Source: Acinetobacter sp. ANC 4178 (GTDB taxonomy: Bacteria; Pseudomonadota; Gammaproteobacteria; Pseudomonadales; Moraxellaceae). Taken from it: 64,000 nucleotides of DNA. The translations under genes were made by a program, and so were the position numbers. Location: assembly GCF_004331175.1 (NCBI RefSeq), contig NZ_SJOD01000004.1:1-64000 (forward strand). Reading direction: 5' to 3'. Under the pieces are notes generated by a model. The model searched no databases and was not told the origin of the DNA. It saw nothing but the letters and a program-made list of their open reading frames with translations. Of this stretch, positions 25,410-36,198 are shown one piece after another. How positions within the stretch are numbered: the stretch's first letter is position 1; each line of letters begins with the position of its first letter.

Positions 25410-26153
25410 ATGGCAAAAACCATTTTAATTACAGGGGCAAGTTCAGGTTTGGGCGCAGGTATGGCGCGTGAATTTGCACGTAAGGGCTACAATCTTGCTA
25501 TTTGTGCACGTCGTATGGAGCGCTTAGAGGCGCTTAAACAGGAGCTTGAAAGTCAATATGGTATTCAAGTCATTGCAAAAACCTTAGATGTCACGAATTA
25601 TGATCAAGTCTTTGAAGTGTTTAAAGCCTTCCAACAGGACTTTGGCAAACTAGACCGTATTATTGTGAATGCAGGAGTCGGGCAAGGTCGCCGAATTGGT
25701 AAAGGTAATTTTGAAATTAACCGAGCAACTGCTGAAACCAATTTTATTTCTGCTTTGGCACAATGTGAAGCTGCGGTTGAAATTTTCCGTGCTCAGAATT
25801 CTGGGCATTTGGTGGTCATTTCATCCATGAGTGCGATGCGCGGCTTGCCAAAGCATCTTTCCACTTATGCAGCCAGCAAAGCGGCAGTTGCACATTTAGC
25901 CGAAGGCATACGTGCAGAACTGATTGATACACCTATTAAAGTTTCGACCATTTTCCCAGGCTATATTCGTACTGAATTGAATGAAGGGGCAAAAAAGTTA
26001 CCGTTTGAAGTCGATGAAAAGACAGGTTCGCATTTACTTGCAGAAGCAATTGAGAAAGCTCCTGTTAAAGCCTATGTTCCAAAGTGGCCGTGGCTACCTA
26101 TAGGTTTGGCAATGAAAGTATTGCCTTTACGAATTGTGAATAAATTGGGTTAA
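25410..26153 (+). CDS. SDR-family oxidoreductase
   Basis: A 247-residue classical short-chain dehydrogenase. ITGASSGLGAGMAREF binds the nucleotide, NAGVGQGR is the NAG motif, and the catalytic Ser and YAASKAAVAHLAEG (Tyr-x3-Lys) are intact. The start at 25410 is preferred because AAGGA lies 9 bases upstream; an earlier frame start would overlap the phosphatase gene. It likely oxidises or reduces a hydroxy/keto group in the same pathway as the three genes before it. A strong terminator closes the operon. Confidence 0.9.
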   Translation: MAKTILITGASSGLGAGMAREFARKGYNLAICARRMERLEALKQELESQYGIQVIAKTLDVTNYDQVFEVFKAFQQDFGKLDRIIVNAGVGQGRRIGKGNFEINRATAETNFISALAQCEAAVEIFRAQNSGHLVVISSMSAMRGLPKHLSTYAASKAAVAHLAEGIRAELIDTPIKVSTIFPGYIRTELNEGAKKLPFEVDEKTGSHLLAEAIEKAPVKAYVPKWPWLPIGLAMKVLPLRIVNKLG

Positions 26154-26156
26154 GTC

Positions 26157-26192
26157 AATAAACCATAAAAGTCTCAGCTTTTATGGTTTATT
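26157..26192 (+). terminator. Intrinsic terminator
   Basis: AATAAACCATAAAAG (26157-26171) pairs with CTTTTATGGTTTATT (26178-26192) around a 6-base loop. It begins right after the SDR stop and ends the four-gene operon. Confidence 0.88.
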
Positions 26193-26520
26193 TTTAAACG
26201 TTCAGCTATCTTGCAAATTGAGTACTTTTTAGGTATTTATTTATTGATGTGATTAGGACTACGCAGCTTAATGTTCGCCGTTATATTCATTTTATAAAGA
26301 CATTAATTCAAAAAATGATGCTTCACCTATCAGAACTAGGTGGCAATTCCAGCACTTTCTGAATAGTTTACAGATTAAGCACAAGCTCGAAGTAGAAGTA
26401 AAGCCATGATTGCCTTGATTAATGAAATTCCGTTTAATAATTAGAAAAACATTTAATTTTAAGTTTCGCTTCATTTGTTTGCCATAGAATTATTATTAAT
26501 AAAAAAACTGGGTAAATACC
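26193..26520. other. Intergenic gap, no gene seen
   Basis: About 330 AT-rich bases between the SDR operon and the four-repeat membrane protein. A 60-codon minus-strand frame (26292-26474) has no family likeness and poor composition, so I leave it out. The promoter of the next gene must be here, but I see no clear boxes. Confidence 0.5.
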
Positions 26521-27285
26521 ATGACAACTAGCAAAAATTTCGATGAAGCATTGAGTAAAGTGCCAGAAGTCACATTACTATTTTGGGTGATTAAAATTGC
26601 TGCTACGACATTAGGTGAAACAGCAGGTGATGCTTTATCAATGTCTTTAAATCTAGGGTATGCTGTCAGCACAGGAATTTTTGCAATTATTTTTGCATTC
26701 TTTGTTGCAGCGCAGATTAAGTCAAAACAATATAGTCCATTTTTCTATTGGGCAACAATCATAGCGACGACAACGCTAGGAACGACCATTGCTGATTATG
26801 TTGATCGAACATTAGGGGTTGGTTATCTTGGTGGCAGCCTCATTCTTTTAGGATTATTGCTCACGTCTTTATTTATTTGGTACCGCAGCAGTGGGTCAAT
26901 CTCCGTAAATAATATTCAGTCTGCTAAAAGCGAAGCATTTTATTGGTTAACGATTATGTTTTCCCAAACACTAGGTACAGCGTTAGGCGACTGGACTGCG
27001 GATACTCAAGGTTTAGGATATACAGGAGCAGCATTCATTTTTAGTGGGTTGTTATTGTTGTTAACCTTTTTATATATGTGGACAAAGGTATCAAGAACCT
27101 TCTTATTTTGGGCAGCATTTGTTCTAACTAGACCATTAGGCGCAGTTTTAGGCGATTTCTTAGATAAGCCTATTAGTCATGGTGGACTAGACCTCAGTAG
27201 ATTCGGGGCTTCGTTCGTCTTATTTGCCTTCATCATCATTTGTTTGGTTATCTTTAAGCCGAAAGCTGCAAAATTAGCCCATTGA
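26521..27285 (+). CDS. COG4705-type membrane protein with four repeats
   Basis: A 254-residue integral membrane protein with about eight helices. One motif recurs four times: TLGETAGD, TLGTTIAD, TLGTALGD and PLGAVLGD, each inside a pair of helices and three of them followed by a GLGY-, GVGY- or NLGY-like turn. This fits the uncharacterised COG4705 family and implies two rounds of internal duplication. The acidic Asp in each repeat sits within the membrane region and could line an ion path. Function unknown. The following DUF3147 gene, 145 bases on, is often its neighbour and may be a partner. Confidence 0.82.
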   Translation: MTTSKNFDEALSKVPEVTLLFWVIKIAATTLGETAGDALSMSLNLGYAVSTGIFAIIFAFFVAAQIKSKQYSPFFYWATIIATTTLGTTIADYVDRTLGVGYLGGSLILLGLLLTSLFIWYRSSGSISVNNIQSAKSEAFYWLTIMFSQTLGTALGDWTADTQGLGYTGAAFIFSGLLLLLTFLYMWTKVSRTFLFWAAFVLTRPLGAVLGDFLDKPISHGGLDLSRFGASFVLFAFIIICLVIFKPKAAKLAH

Positions 27286-27430
27286 AGTTCGACCATAATC
27301 CAAATATTCAGTTGTATTCTGAGGTTGCTCATCTTGTGTCTCTTATTTTGAGTAAGAAGTTTTATAAGTCGCTATAAAATTTAAACTAATTGAACTATTC
27401 TTGCTTAGATCATTTTACTTGGAGAAGTAA

Positions 27431-27781
27431 ATGCTTCCTCTGATTGTTAAGTACGCAATAACAGCAGGTATGGTGATACTTATTTCTGAAGTAGCAAAAC
27501 GTAGTGACCGTTTAGGTGGGTTAATTGCAGCATTACCTCTAGTCACAGTGTTTGTTCTGATCTGGATGAAATTAGAGGGACAAGCACCTCAAAAAATTAC
27601 CAATCATGCTTGGTATACTTTCTGGTATGTCATACCGACTTTACCTATGTTTTTAGCATTTCCTCCATTGTATCAACGTTATGGTTTTTGGATTGCTTTA
27701 GGTACTTGCTGTATCATAACGATAATTATATTTTTGCTTTGGGCAAAGCTTTTACAACATTTTGGTATCCATCTCATTTAA
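27431..27781 (+). CDS. DUF3147-family membrane protein
   Basis: A 116-residue protein with four hydrophobic helices. VAKRSDRLGGLIAALPLVTVF and the WYVIPTLPMFLAFPPLY segment, in part, are typical of DUF3147. A good GGAGA precedes the ATG. Function unknown. It ends 22 bases before the glycosylase-like gene. Its neighbour is the COG4705 gene. Confidence 0.85.
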   Translation: MLPLIVKYAITAGMVILISEVAKRSDRLGGLIAALPLVTVFVLIWMKLEGQAPQKITNHAWYTFWYVIPTLPMFLAFPPLYQRYGFWIALGTCCIITIIIFLLWAKLLQHFGIHLI

Positions 27782-27803
27782 ATATAAGTGTTAATTTAAA
27801 GAA

Positions 27804-28388
27804 ATGTCAGTTATAGAAACCCATCCACTCGAACCCTTTTTACCTGCAAATGCAAAATTACTGATGCTGGGCAGTTTTCCACCACCGAAAACACGCTGGA
27901 AAATGGATTTTTATTATCCGAATTATCAAAACGACATGTGGCGAATCTTTGGTCTGATCTTTTTCCAAGACAAAGCGTATTTTCTAGACCTTCCCAATAA
28001 GAATTTTTATGAGCAGAAAATCCGTGATTTCTTAACTGAAAAAGGGATTGCGATTTTTGATACGGCGTATCAAGTCGTGCGTTTAAAGGACAATGCCTCA
28101 GATAAATTTTTACATATAGAAACTCCGACCGATTTAACGGCGTTATTAGCTAAGATTCCGCTATGTCAAAATATTGTCACTACAGGGGATAAGGCGACAG
28201 ATACGCTCATGCTCTCGATGCCTGAAAGCACGGAAAAACCCGTAATTGGGGTAAGTTCACAGACATTTTTTGCAGAGCGTGAGTTAACTTTATCTCGAAT
28301 GCCATCATCTTCTCGTGCTTACCCATTGGCATTAGAGAAAAAAGCTGAAGCCTATCAACAGCTTTTTCAAAAAATCGGTCTAATTTAA
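27804..28388 (+). CDS. Uracil-DNA-glycosylase-superfamily protein
   Basis: A 194-residue protein of the UDG/Mug superfamily, HDG-like branch. LLMLGSFPPPKTRW followed by MDFYYPNYQNDMWRIFG makes the usual first active-site motif, and MPSSSRAYPLALEKK is the equivalent of the late leucine-loop motif. It probably removes a damaged or deaminated base from DNA, but substrate preference cannot be read. It follows the DUF3147 gene closely, probably by chance of operon packing. Confidence 0.8.
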   Translation: MSVIETHPLEPFLPANAKLLMLGSFPPPKTRWKMDFYYPNYQNDMWRIFGLIFFQDKAYFLDLPNKNFYEQKIRDFLTEKGIAIFDTAYQVVRLKDNASDKFLHIETPTDLTALLAKIPLCQNIVTTGDKATDTLMLSMPESTEKPVIGVSSQTFFAERELTLSRMPSSSRAYPLALEKKAEAYQQLFQKIGLI

Positions 28389-28414
28389 GTAAATGTACCT
28401 TTCAATTGAGAAAC

Positions 28415-29278
28415 TTAGGCATATTTTTTGGCATAAAAGACACACAGAATGACGGCAAAACACACGACAATCATGGCAAAATTAATGGATTCATGAAGTA
28501 TGAGTGTGCAAAGTATAAGCCCTAAAAAGGGTTGTAACAGTTGAATTTGCCCAACACGTGCAACCCCGCCTAATGCCAAACCTTTGTACCAAAACACAAA
28601 ACCAATCAACATGCTAAAAAGGGAAACGTAAAACAATCCTGCATATGCTGTAATAGGAATAGATGCCCAATTTTCAGGATAATAAATGCCAAATAACAGT
28701 AACATTAAAGGCAAAGCAATAATTAAAGCCCAGCAAATGACTTGCCAACCACCCAGCTGCTTTGAAAGTTGTCCACCTTCGGCATAGCCTAAACCACAAA
28801 CCAATACAGCAATCAGCATATATAAATCACTACTCAGATGAAAATTTTGCTGATCTTGAAACCACATAAAGATGGCAACAAAGCTGCTACCCACAATTGC
28901 AGAAAGCCAGAATTTACTCGAAGGTCTTTCACCTGCACGTAACACCGCAAAAATAGCGGTTGCTAAAGGGAGTAATGCCACAAAAACAAGGGCGCGTGCC
29001 GCAGTCATGTGTTCTAAGGCAAGAGCGGTAAAAAACGGAAAACCGAACACTACGCCGAATGCAATCACAATTAAAGATCTGATTTGTTTAAGGTTTGGAA
29101 AGGGCTGTTTAAAAAATATAAGGCATAACATTGCGAGTCCAGCAGCAATGACAGCACGAGCGCCTGTGAGAAATTCTGGGCTGAATCCCGCCACAGCAAG
29201 ACGGGTGGCTGGCATAGAGCCTGCAAAAATGACCATACCTAGAAAGCCATGTATCCAACCAATATTACTTTGCTTCAT
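28415..29278 (-). CDS. EamA/DMT-family transporter
   Basis: A 287-residue inner-membrane protein with ten hydrophobic helices arranged as two EamA repeats (GWIHGFLGMVIFAGSMPATRLA at the start). The ATG at 29278 is preferred over a TTG two codons earlier. It is divergent from a MocR-type regulator across about 135 bases; such pairs usually mean that the regulator controls export of an amino acid or amine. The substrate is unknown. Confidence 0.88.
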   Translation of the reverse strand: MKQSNIGWIHGFLGMVIFAGSMPATRLAVAGFSPEFLTGARAVIAAGLAMLCLIFFKQPFPNLKQIRSLIVIAFGVVFGFPFFTALALEHMTAARALVFVALLPLATAIFAVLRAGERPSSKFWLSAIVGSSFVAIFMWFQDQQNFHLSSDLYMLIAVLVCGLGYAEGGQLSKQLGGWQVICWALIIALPLMLLLFGIYYPENWASIPITAYAGLFYVSLFSMLIGFVFWYKGLALGGVARVGQIQLLQPFLGLILCTLILHESINFAMIVVCFAVILCVFYAKKYA

Positions 29279-29414
29279 GCTCAAATCTCATTTTTCTATA
29301 CTTCAATTACATGCCAAATGAGAAGTTCTAAACAGATACAATCCAGTACAATTTTAAATAACTGTATTGGTATACAATTTCTACTGTCAGAAATATATAA
29401 AATTGAATACTGCC

Positions 29415-30860
29415 ATGGATATGCAAAGTAAAATTGATATCGTAATTGAACAAATCAAATCACAAATTGCAAATCACCGTTTTGTTGCTGGAGCACGCTT
29501 ACCTTCAGTACGACGTTTAGCCCAAGATCTAAATTTTTCTATTTCGACTGTGGTAGAGGCTTATGCACGCTTAGCTGCGGAGGGTGTAATCGAGGCAAGA
29601 GCGGGTTCTGGGTTTTATGTTAAAGGGCAGATGCAAGCGAAGAAAATAATGGAACATCACGTTCAATATGATCGGGAAATTAATCCTTTATGGATTTCGC
29701 GGCAATCTTTGGATGCGAATGATGAAATGCTTAAACCCGGTTGTGGCTGGTTGCCTCCAGAGTGGATGCCTGAAAGTAGCTTGCGTAAAGCGCTAAAACA
29801 TGCAGCGAAGTCATCTTTAAAGATGTTGGTAGAATATCCTGTACCGCATGGTCATATGGGCTTAAGGCAATGGATTGCCCGTAAAAATAATCAATATGAA
29901 ATACAAGTTGAACCTTCGCAAATCTTAATTACCGACTCTGGGACTCAGTCTATCGACTTAATTTTTCGCGTACATTTGAAAGCTGGGGACGTCATTCTAG
30001 TTGATGATCCATGCTATTTTAATTTTCAAGCCTTAATTCAGGCCCATCACTTACAAGCAATAGCCATTCCATTTATAGCTCAAGGTCCTGATATTGAATG
30101 TTTCGAGCAAGCCTTACAATACCAACCCAAGCTTTATCTAACCAATTCTGGAATTCATAATCCAACAGGTGCGACCTTATCCATACAACGAGCCTATCAA
30201 GTTGCCAAATTGGCGGACCAAGCGAATCTATTGATTGTGGAAGATGATATTTTTTCGGAATTTGAATACGTTCCTGCGCCACGTTATTCCACACTTATGG
30301 GAATGGGGCAAGTGATTCAAATCGGCAGCTTTTCTAAAACATTAACCGCTTCACTTCGCTGTGGTTATATTGTTTCTAGTCAACAAGATATTGAAAAATA
30401 TATTGATTTAAAAATTGCAACGAATTTTAGTAGTGGACATTTAAATGCCGAAATCGTTTTTGCAGCACTTATGGACAGTCAATATTTAAAACATATTGAG
30501 TCACTTAAAAAGAAACTCAATACGAGTATGGGGTTATGTATTCAACGATTAAGGCAACTGCGTATAGAACCTGTACTCATTCCTAAAGCTGGAATTTTCT
30601 TATGGTGTAAACTGCCTGCAGAGATTGATGCCGCAGAATTATCTCGACGCTGTTTAAAACGCGGGTTAATTCTTGCTCCAGGACATGCATTTAGCCAATC
30701 AGAAGGTGCAAAACATCTCATGCGTTTTAATGTAGCACAATGTATGAATCCTAAAATATTTGACCTCATGGCAGAGGTGATGGATACATGTAGTCTTGAT
30801 ACCCAAAAACTGGATTCTAAAATGCCGACCACCAACAAGAATGAAACAGAATGTCGTTAA
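29415..30860 (+). CDS. MocR-type regulator (GntR HTH + aminotransferase fold)
   Basis: A 481-residue fusion. Residues about 1-70 form a GntR winged helix (GARLPSVRRLAQDLNFSISTV), followed by a fold-type-I aminotransferase domain with ITDSGTQSIDLIFR, an NPTGATLS segment, EDDIFSEFEY and the PLP lysine in GSFSKTLTASLRCGY. It most likely controls the divergent DMT transporter in response to PLP or an amino acid. The start at 29415 is chosen because the domain begins there; the ORF is open further up. A TTGGTATACAA stretch (29368-29378) upstream may be part of the operator or promoter. Confidence 0.9.
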   Translation: MDMQSKIDIVIEQIKSQIANHRFVAGARLPSVRRLAQDLNFSISTVVEAYARLAAEGVIEARAGSGFYVKGQMQAKKIMEHHVQYDREINPLWISRQSLDANDEMLKPGCGWLPPEWMPESSLRKALKHAAKSSLKMLVEYPVPHGHMGLRQWIARKNNQYEIQVEPSQILITDSGTQSIDLIFRVHLKAGDVILVDDPCYFNFQALIQAHHLQAIAIPFIAQGPDIECFEQALQYQPKLYLTNSGIHNPTGATLSIQRAYQVAKLADQANLLIVEDDIFSEFEYVPAPRYSTLMGMGQVIQIGSFSKTLTASLRCGYIVSSQQDIEKYIDLKIATNFSSGHLNAEIVFAALMDSQYLKHIESLKKKLNTSMGLCIQRLRQLRIEPVLIPKAGIFLWCKLPAEIDAAELSRRCLKRGLILAPGHAFSQSEGAKHLMRFNVAQCMNPKIFDLMAEVMDTCSLDTQKLDSKMPTTNKNETECR

Positions 30861-30901
30861 AACCTTTCGATGACAGCGTTGATGATGTAATGATTATGTC
30901 A

Positions 30902-32455
30902 TTACATCATCCATTCAATAGGTAGGTAGGATACACTTTTAAAAGTAAATCGCTGAAATTTAGTGGTGTGCGGGTCAACATTATATTCAGTCACTTGTCC
31001 ATTTTCATGATGTTCGAGCCAAATGATTTCTCCTTGAGGGTTGAGTTTTAATTCATAGGCAATTTGAGGCAAATAACGATCCATGGCGTGTGTAACACGG
31101 TTTTGTAAATGTTCAGATTCGACCACCAATCCAACTTCTGTATTTAAGTTAACGGAACGTGGATCAAAATTAAACGAGCCAATAAAAACCTTGCCATCTA
31201 CATCAAAGAATTTGGCATGTAATCTTGATGAGCTTTTGCCTTTAGCTGGAATTACATTACCCGTTAATACCTCATACCAAGTTCGCTGTTTTCTTTGAAT
31301 GTCTGGTTTAAACTCATAAAGTTGAATACCATTTTTAAGCAATTCTTTCCGATATTTTTGATAGAAAGCATGGACCAAAGCCACATCATTGGCTAAAAAT
31401 GAATTGGTTAAAACGCGAACTTTAATATTTTGATGTGAAAGATCCGCAAGGAAAGCAGTTCCATCTTTAGTGGGTACAAAATAAGCCGATACCAATTCTA
31501 AATGTTCTTTAGGAATACCCATTGCATGTTTTAGTTGAGAATATAGCAATTTATCGTGTGCAATGTTGCCCAGCGTTTTTTCTGGATAATCAGCCAAAAA
31601 TTGTGCTTTAACCCATTCAACCTGACGTTCCCGTAATTGCGCCATAATTTGTTTTTGCGCGAAGTCCAGTCGGTTAATAAATTGTTCTCTTTCGAGATCA
31701 TTCATAGCATGACCTTTACGAAGTTGATCCAGTTCCTCTGCCGATCCAACTCCAATCAATTGCTGCACTGAATAACTCAGGTCACTATTCCAGAAATTGA
31801 TAAAAACCTGATTGGCAGATTTTACTGCATTACCAAAGAACAAGATGTCCATATCGGTAAATTGAAAATCATTACCTGCGTCAAAATACTCACGACTTAT
31901 ATTACGTCCCCCAGTCACGGCAATCGCACCATCGGCAATAATCAGCTTGTTATGCATACGATGATTAATCTGTTTCATGCGGAAAGCATAATCAATGAAC
32001 CTAAAATTTCGATATTTATAGGGATTGTAGAGTTTGATTTCAAAATTTGGATGTGCAACTAGCTTTGCAAGTAATGGATCTAATTTGGTGCCATTTTGAT
32101 CATCAATCATGAGGCGAACTTTAACGCCACGGTCTGCGGCTTTTAACAACTCAGTCAGCATCATGTGACCTAAAGAATCGTTTTCCCAAATATAATATTG
32201 CAAATCGAGCGTATACTTTGCTTCTCGTATGAGATGGATACGGGAAGCAATGCTCATGAACGCATCATCCAATGCTAAGTATGCGGTGAGTCCTTGCTGA
32301 AGTTGAGCATCAACATTTTGGCGTTGTACCCAATGTTCTGTGTGGTAGTTCGAAGCAGATTCTTTTTTGGCTTGATTCTGAGGAAGACTACAGGCAGTCA
32401 GTGAACTCATGCTTGCACATAATAATAGAGAGAAATATCTGGTATTTTTCTGCAT
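30902..32455 (-). CDS. Phospholipase D-family lipoprotein, ClsC-like
   Basis: A 517-residue protein with a lipoprotein signal: lipobox LTAC with Cys22. Two HKD motifs are present: H168-x-K170-x4-D175 in MHNKLIIADGAIAV, and RLHAKFFDVDGKVFIGSFN near 410. This fits the cardiolipin synthase C (YmdC) type, which makes cardiolipin from phosphatidylglycerol plus phosphatidylethanolamine at the cell envelope. ClsC is not itself always a lipoprotein, so localisation is read from sequence. The usual partner gene ymdB is not adjacent. It converges with the MocR gene. Confidence 0.88.
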   Translation of the reverse strand: MQKNTRYFSLLLCASMSSLTACSLPQNQAKKESASNYHTEHWVQRQNVDAQLQQGLTAYLALDDAFMSIASRIHLIREAKYTLDLQYYIWENDSLGHMMLTELLKAADRGVKVRLMIDDQNGTKLDPLLAKLVAHPNFEIKLYNPYKYRNFRFIDYAFRMKQINHRMHNKLIIADGAIAVTGGRNISREYFDAGNDFQFTDMDILFFGNAVKSANQVFINFWNSDLSYSVQQLIGVGSAEELDQLRKGHAMNDLEREQFINRLDFAQKQIMAQLRERQVEWVKAQFLADYPEKTLGNIAHDKLLYSQLKHAMGIPKEHLELVSAYFVPTKDGTAFLADLSHQNIKVRVLTNSFLANDVALVHAFYQKYRKELLKNGIQLYEFKPDIQRKQRTWYEVLTGNVIPAKGKSSSRLHAKFFDVDGKVFIGSFNFDPRSVNLNTEVGLVVESEHLQNRVTHAMDRYLPQIAYELKLNPQGEIIWLEHHENGQVTEYNVDPHTTKFQRFTFKSVSYLPIEWMM

Positions 32456-32517
32456 CTTGTTCTAATTCATTATTGCCAATATAAATACATATTATCATGC
32501 TGTTATGGTTGAATTAA

Positions 32518-33693
<1,176 letters not shown>

Positions 33694-33708
33694 GTGAGTC
33701 TAGTCACC

Positions 33709-33744
33709 AAAAAAAAGACCGAGCACATGCTTGGTCTTTTTTTA
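33709..33744 (+). terminator. Intrinsic terminator
   Basis: AAAAGACCGAGCA pairs with TGCTTGGTCTTTT (one G-U) around a 2-base gap in the loop, ending in seven T. It closes frmA. Confidence 0.88.
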
Positions 33745-33935
33745 TCGATATCTAAAATTTTTATGGAAGTCGATTGGCAAGAAGTAACTTTTGTTAGACA
33801 AAAAATGATAATAAATGCCAAATGATATGTTTTGTCCTCATCTGACATAGAGCACCGCAACAGTTAAATTTATTGTAAACTCAGCAATAAAAGACAGTTG
33901 TATAAAAATATAGATTGATTCAGATGGGTACAATT

Positions 33936-34961
33936 ATGGGAAATCATGTGCAATATAAGCCAGAGTGGATACGCGAAGACTTTGTCGATTTTATCGCAGA
34001 AAAAATTCATCCAATTTGGGCGTGGAAAAAAATTAAGGCTCAACTCATTGCACGTAAAGCATTGAGTGCCGATTTTATGGAGTTACAATTAAGACCGAAT
34101 CAAAACTTCAATAGCAATCAAGTGCTTGCAGGGCAAAGTATCTTGCTCACTGTTGTAATTGCAGGCGTACGTCAACAGCGCAGTTATTCTGTAGTCGACA
34201 TCCTTGACAATGGGGATGTACGAATTGCTGTAAAACAACAAGGTAATGTTTCAAAAGTCGTAACGAATTTAGCCTTAGGTGCAGTCATTGAAATCTCTCA
34301 AGCTCAAGGCGAATTTGTCTTTCAACCACAATCGAGTCAAGCAAGCTTATTTCTTGCTTCTGGTAGTGGCATTACCGCTATTTATGCTTTAGTCAAACAG
34401 GCGTTGAAAAGCACAGAACATCCTATCGATTTGATATATTTCACGCGCGATAATGCCTACCATGCAGAACTAGAAGCCTTAGCAGCACAATATCCGCAGT
34501 TTAAATATTATTCATTTAACACGTTGAAAAATAAGCAACATTTGAGTGAATCGCTACTTCAGCAACTCGTACCAGACTATCAACAGCGCGAGTGTTATGC
34601 CTGTGGTGCGAATAGCATGATGAAAAGTGTGCAGCAATTTTATGCTGATCAAAACATCTCGCATTTGCTCAAGATGGAATATTTTAAAATCCAGATTGAT
34701 CAAACACTCGAAGCACAACCTGTGACTTTTCTACGTGCGCAGCAGGAATTTCTGGCCACTGATAATTTGTTAGAAAGTGCGGAAAAAGCAGGGCTTAAAC
34801 CTGCATACGGCTGTCGTATGGGAATTTGCAATACCTGCTCATGTACCAAAGTACAGGGGGCTGTTCGCAACGTGCTCACAGGTGAAATTGATGCGCAGAG
34901 TAATACGCAGATCAAACTGTGCATTTCACAGGCGATTAGCCCAGTAGTTATTAATTTATAA
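33936..34961 (+). CDS. Ferredoxin-type oxidoreductase (FAD + 2Fe-2S)
   Basis: About 341 residues: an FAD-binding barrel with QRSYSVVDI (the RxYS FAD contact), an NAD(P) domain with LFLASGSGITAIYAL, and a C-terminal plant-type ferredoxin domain with Cys ligands in YGCRMGICNTCSC and a last Cys in KLCISQA. It should carry electrons from NAD(P)H to the desaturase encoded 24 bases downstream. The start is uncertain: ATG 33936 or 33924, neither with a clear Shine-Dalgarno sequence. The pair resembles the DesB/DesC-like desaturase-reductase pairs of Pseudomonas and Acinetobacter. Confidence 0.9.
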   Translation: MGNHVQYKPEWIREDFVDFIAEKIHPIWAWKKIKAQLIARKALSADFMELQLRPNQNFNSNQVLAGQSILLTVVIAGVRQQRSYSVVDILDNGDVRIAVKQQGNVSKVVTNLALGAVIEISQAQGEFVFQPQSSQASLFLASGSGITAIYALVKQALKSTEHPIDLIYFTRDNAYHAELEALAAQYPQFKYYSFNTLKNKQHLSESLLQQLVPDYQQRECYACGANSMMKSVQQFYADQNISHLLKMEYFKIQIDQTLEAQPVTFLRAQQEFLATDNLLESAEKAGLKPAYGCRMGICNTCSCTKVQGAVRNVLTGEIDAQSNTQIKLCISQAISPVVINL

Positions 34962-34985
34962 AAGTTGAATATAGGGACAAATAAA

Positions 34986-36128
34986 ATGAATAAACCCGTT
35001 AATTTTCAAAGTAACAGCAAATCTCGGTATCTCACGGATGAAGAAATTCAATCCTTTGGAGAAAAGATCGAAGCCATTCGCCGTGAAACGATACAAAGTT
35101 TAGGGGAACAAGATGCAGCTTATATCTATAAAATCCGAAATTTTGTCCGTTATAGTGAAATTTCCTCACGCGGTATGTTGATGTTCGCTGGCTGGTTACC
35201 ACCTGTTTGGTTATTGGGGACAGGGCTGCTGGGGATTTCTAAAATTGTTGAAAATATGGAGTTGGGGCATAACGTGATGCATGGTCAGTTCGACTGGCTG
35301 AATGACCCAAGCCTAAATGGCGCAAACTATGATTGGGATACCATCGCAACAGGCGATGATTGGAAGCATACCCATAACTATGTACATCATACTTATACCA
35401 ATATTGTTGGAAAAGACCACGACGTCGGCTATGGCCTGATTCGAGTAAGCGAAAGCCAACTTTGGGAGCCAAGATTTTTATTGAACATTCCGTTAGCTAT
35501 TCAGCTCATGGTTTTTTTTGAATGGTATGTGGGCGTGCAAAACCTACATCTTGAAGATGTCTATGTATATAAAACCAAAACATGGCGTGAAGTTTGGCAA
35601 GATTCGATCAAATTACGTAAAAAAGTAACGCGTCAAGTGATGAAAGACTATGTCTTTTTCCCATTGATTGCTGGACCAAATGCCATTCCAGTATTTGCAG
35701 GCAATGCCGTAGCCAATGTGATTCGTAGTTTATGGGCATCCGCAGTGATCTTTAATGGACATTTCACTGAAGATGCTGAAACCTTTGAGTTAGATAATAC
35801 CGAAAATGAAACTCGGGCAGAGTGGTATTTACGCCAAATTCGGGGTTCGAGTAATTTCTCTGGTACGCAATGGCTCCATATTTTAAGTGGTAATTTAAGT
35901 CATCAAATTGAGCACCATCTATTTCCAGATATGCCTGCCAATCGTTATGCAGAAGTAGCACCAAAGGTTAAAGCGCTGTGCGCTGAATATGGAATTCACT
36001 ACAACGAAGCCAGTTTTATCAAACAGTTTGCAAGCGTTTGGGTTCGACTAGGCAAAAGTTCATTACCGAATGACTGGAAGGAACAATTCAAGTTGACTCT
36101 GCAAACGCAATTCAAGCAATGGATTTAA
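34986..36128 (+). CDS. Membrane fatty acid desaturase
   Basis: A 380-residue di-iron desaturase. Three histidine boxes are intact: GHNVMHGQ (HxxxH), HTHNYVHHTYTN (HxxHH) and SHQIEHHLFP (HxxHH). Four hydrophobic helices frame them. It introduces a cis double bond into acyl chains of membrane lipids or acyl-CoA. The ATG at 34986 has AGGGA 9 bases before it. It depends on the reductase upstream, with which it forms an operon. Which position is desaturated cannot be read from sequence. Confidence 0.92.
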   Translation: MNKPVNFQSNSKSRYLTDEEIQSFGEKIEAIRRETIQSLGEQDAAYIYKIRNFVRYSEISSRGMLMFAGWLPPVWLLGTGLLGISKIVENMELGHNVMHGQFDWLNDPSLNGANYDWDTIATGDDWKHTHNYVHHTYTNIVGKDHDVGYGLIRVSESQLWEPRFLLNIPLAIQLMVFFEWYVGVQNLHLEDVYVYKTKTWREVWQDSIKLRKKVTRQVMKDYVFFPLIAGPNAIPVFAGNAVANVIRSLWASAVIFNGHFTEDAETFELDNTENETRAEWYLRQIRGSSNFSGTQWLHILSGNLSHQIEHHLFPDMPANRYAEVAPKVKALCAEYGIHYNEASFIKQFASVWVRLGKSSLPNDWKEQFKLTLQTQFKQWI

Positions 36129-36198
36129 AACTGAGATCATTGAATTGATTGATAAGCAAAAGTTGCTCTAGACATAACTATTTTTCCAAAAATAAAGG

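Noticed and set aside
26292..26474. 60-codon minus-strand frame before the COG4705 gene
   Set aside because: No recognisable motif, no ribosome site and Cys/Leu-biased composition.
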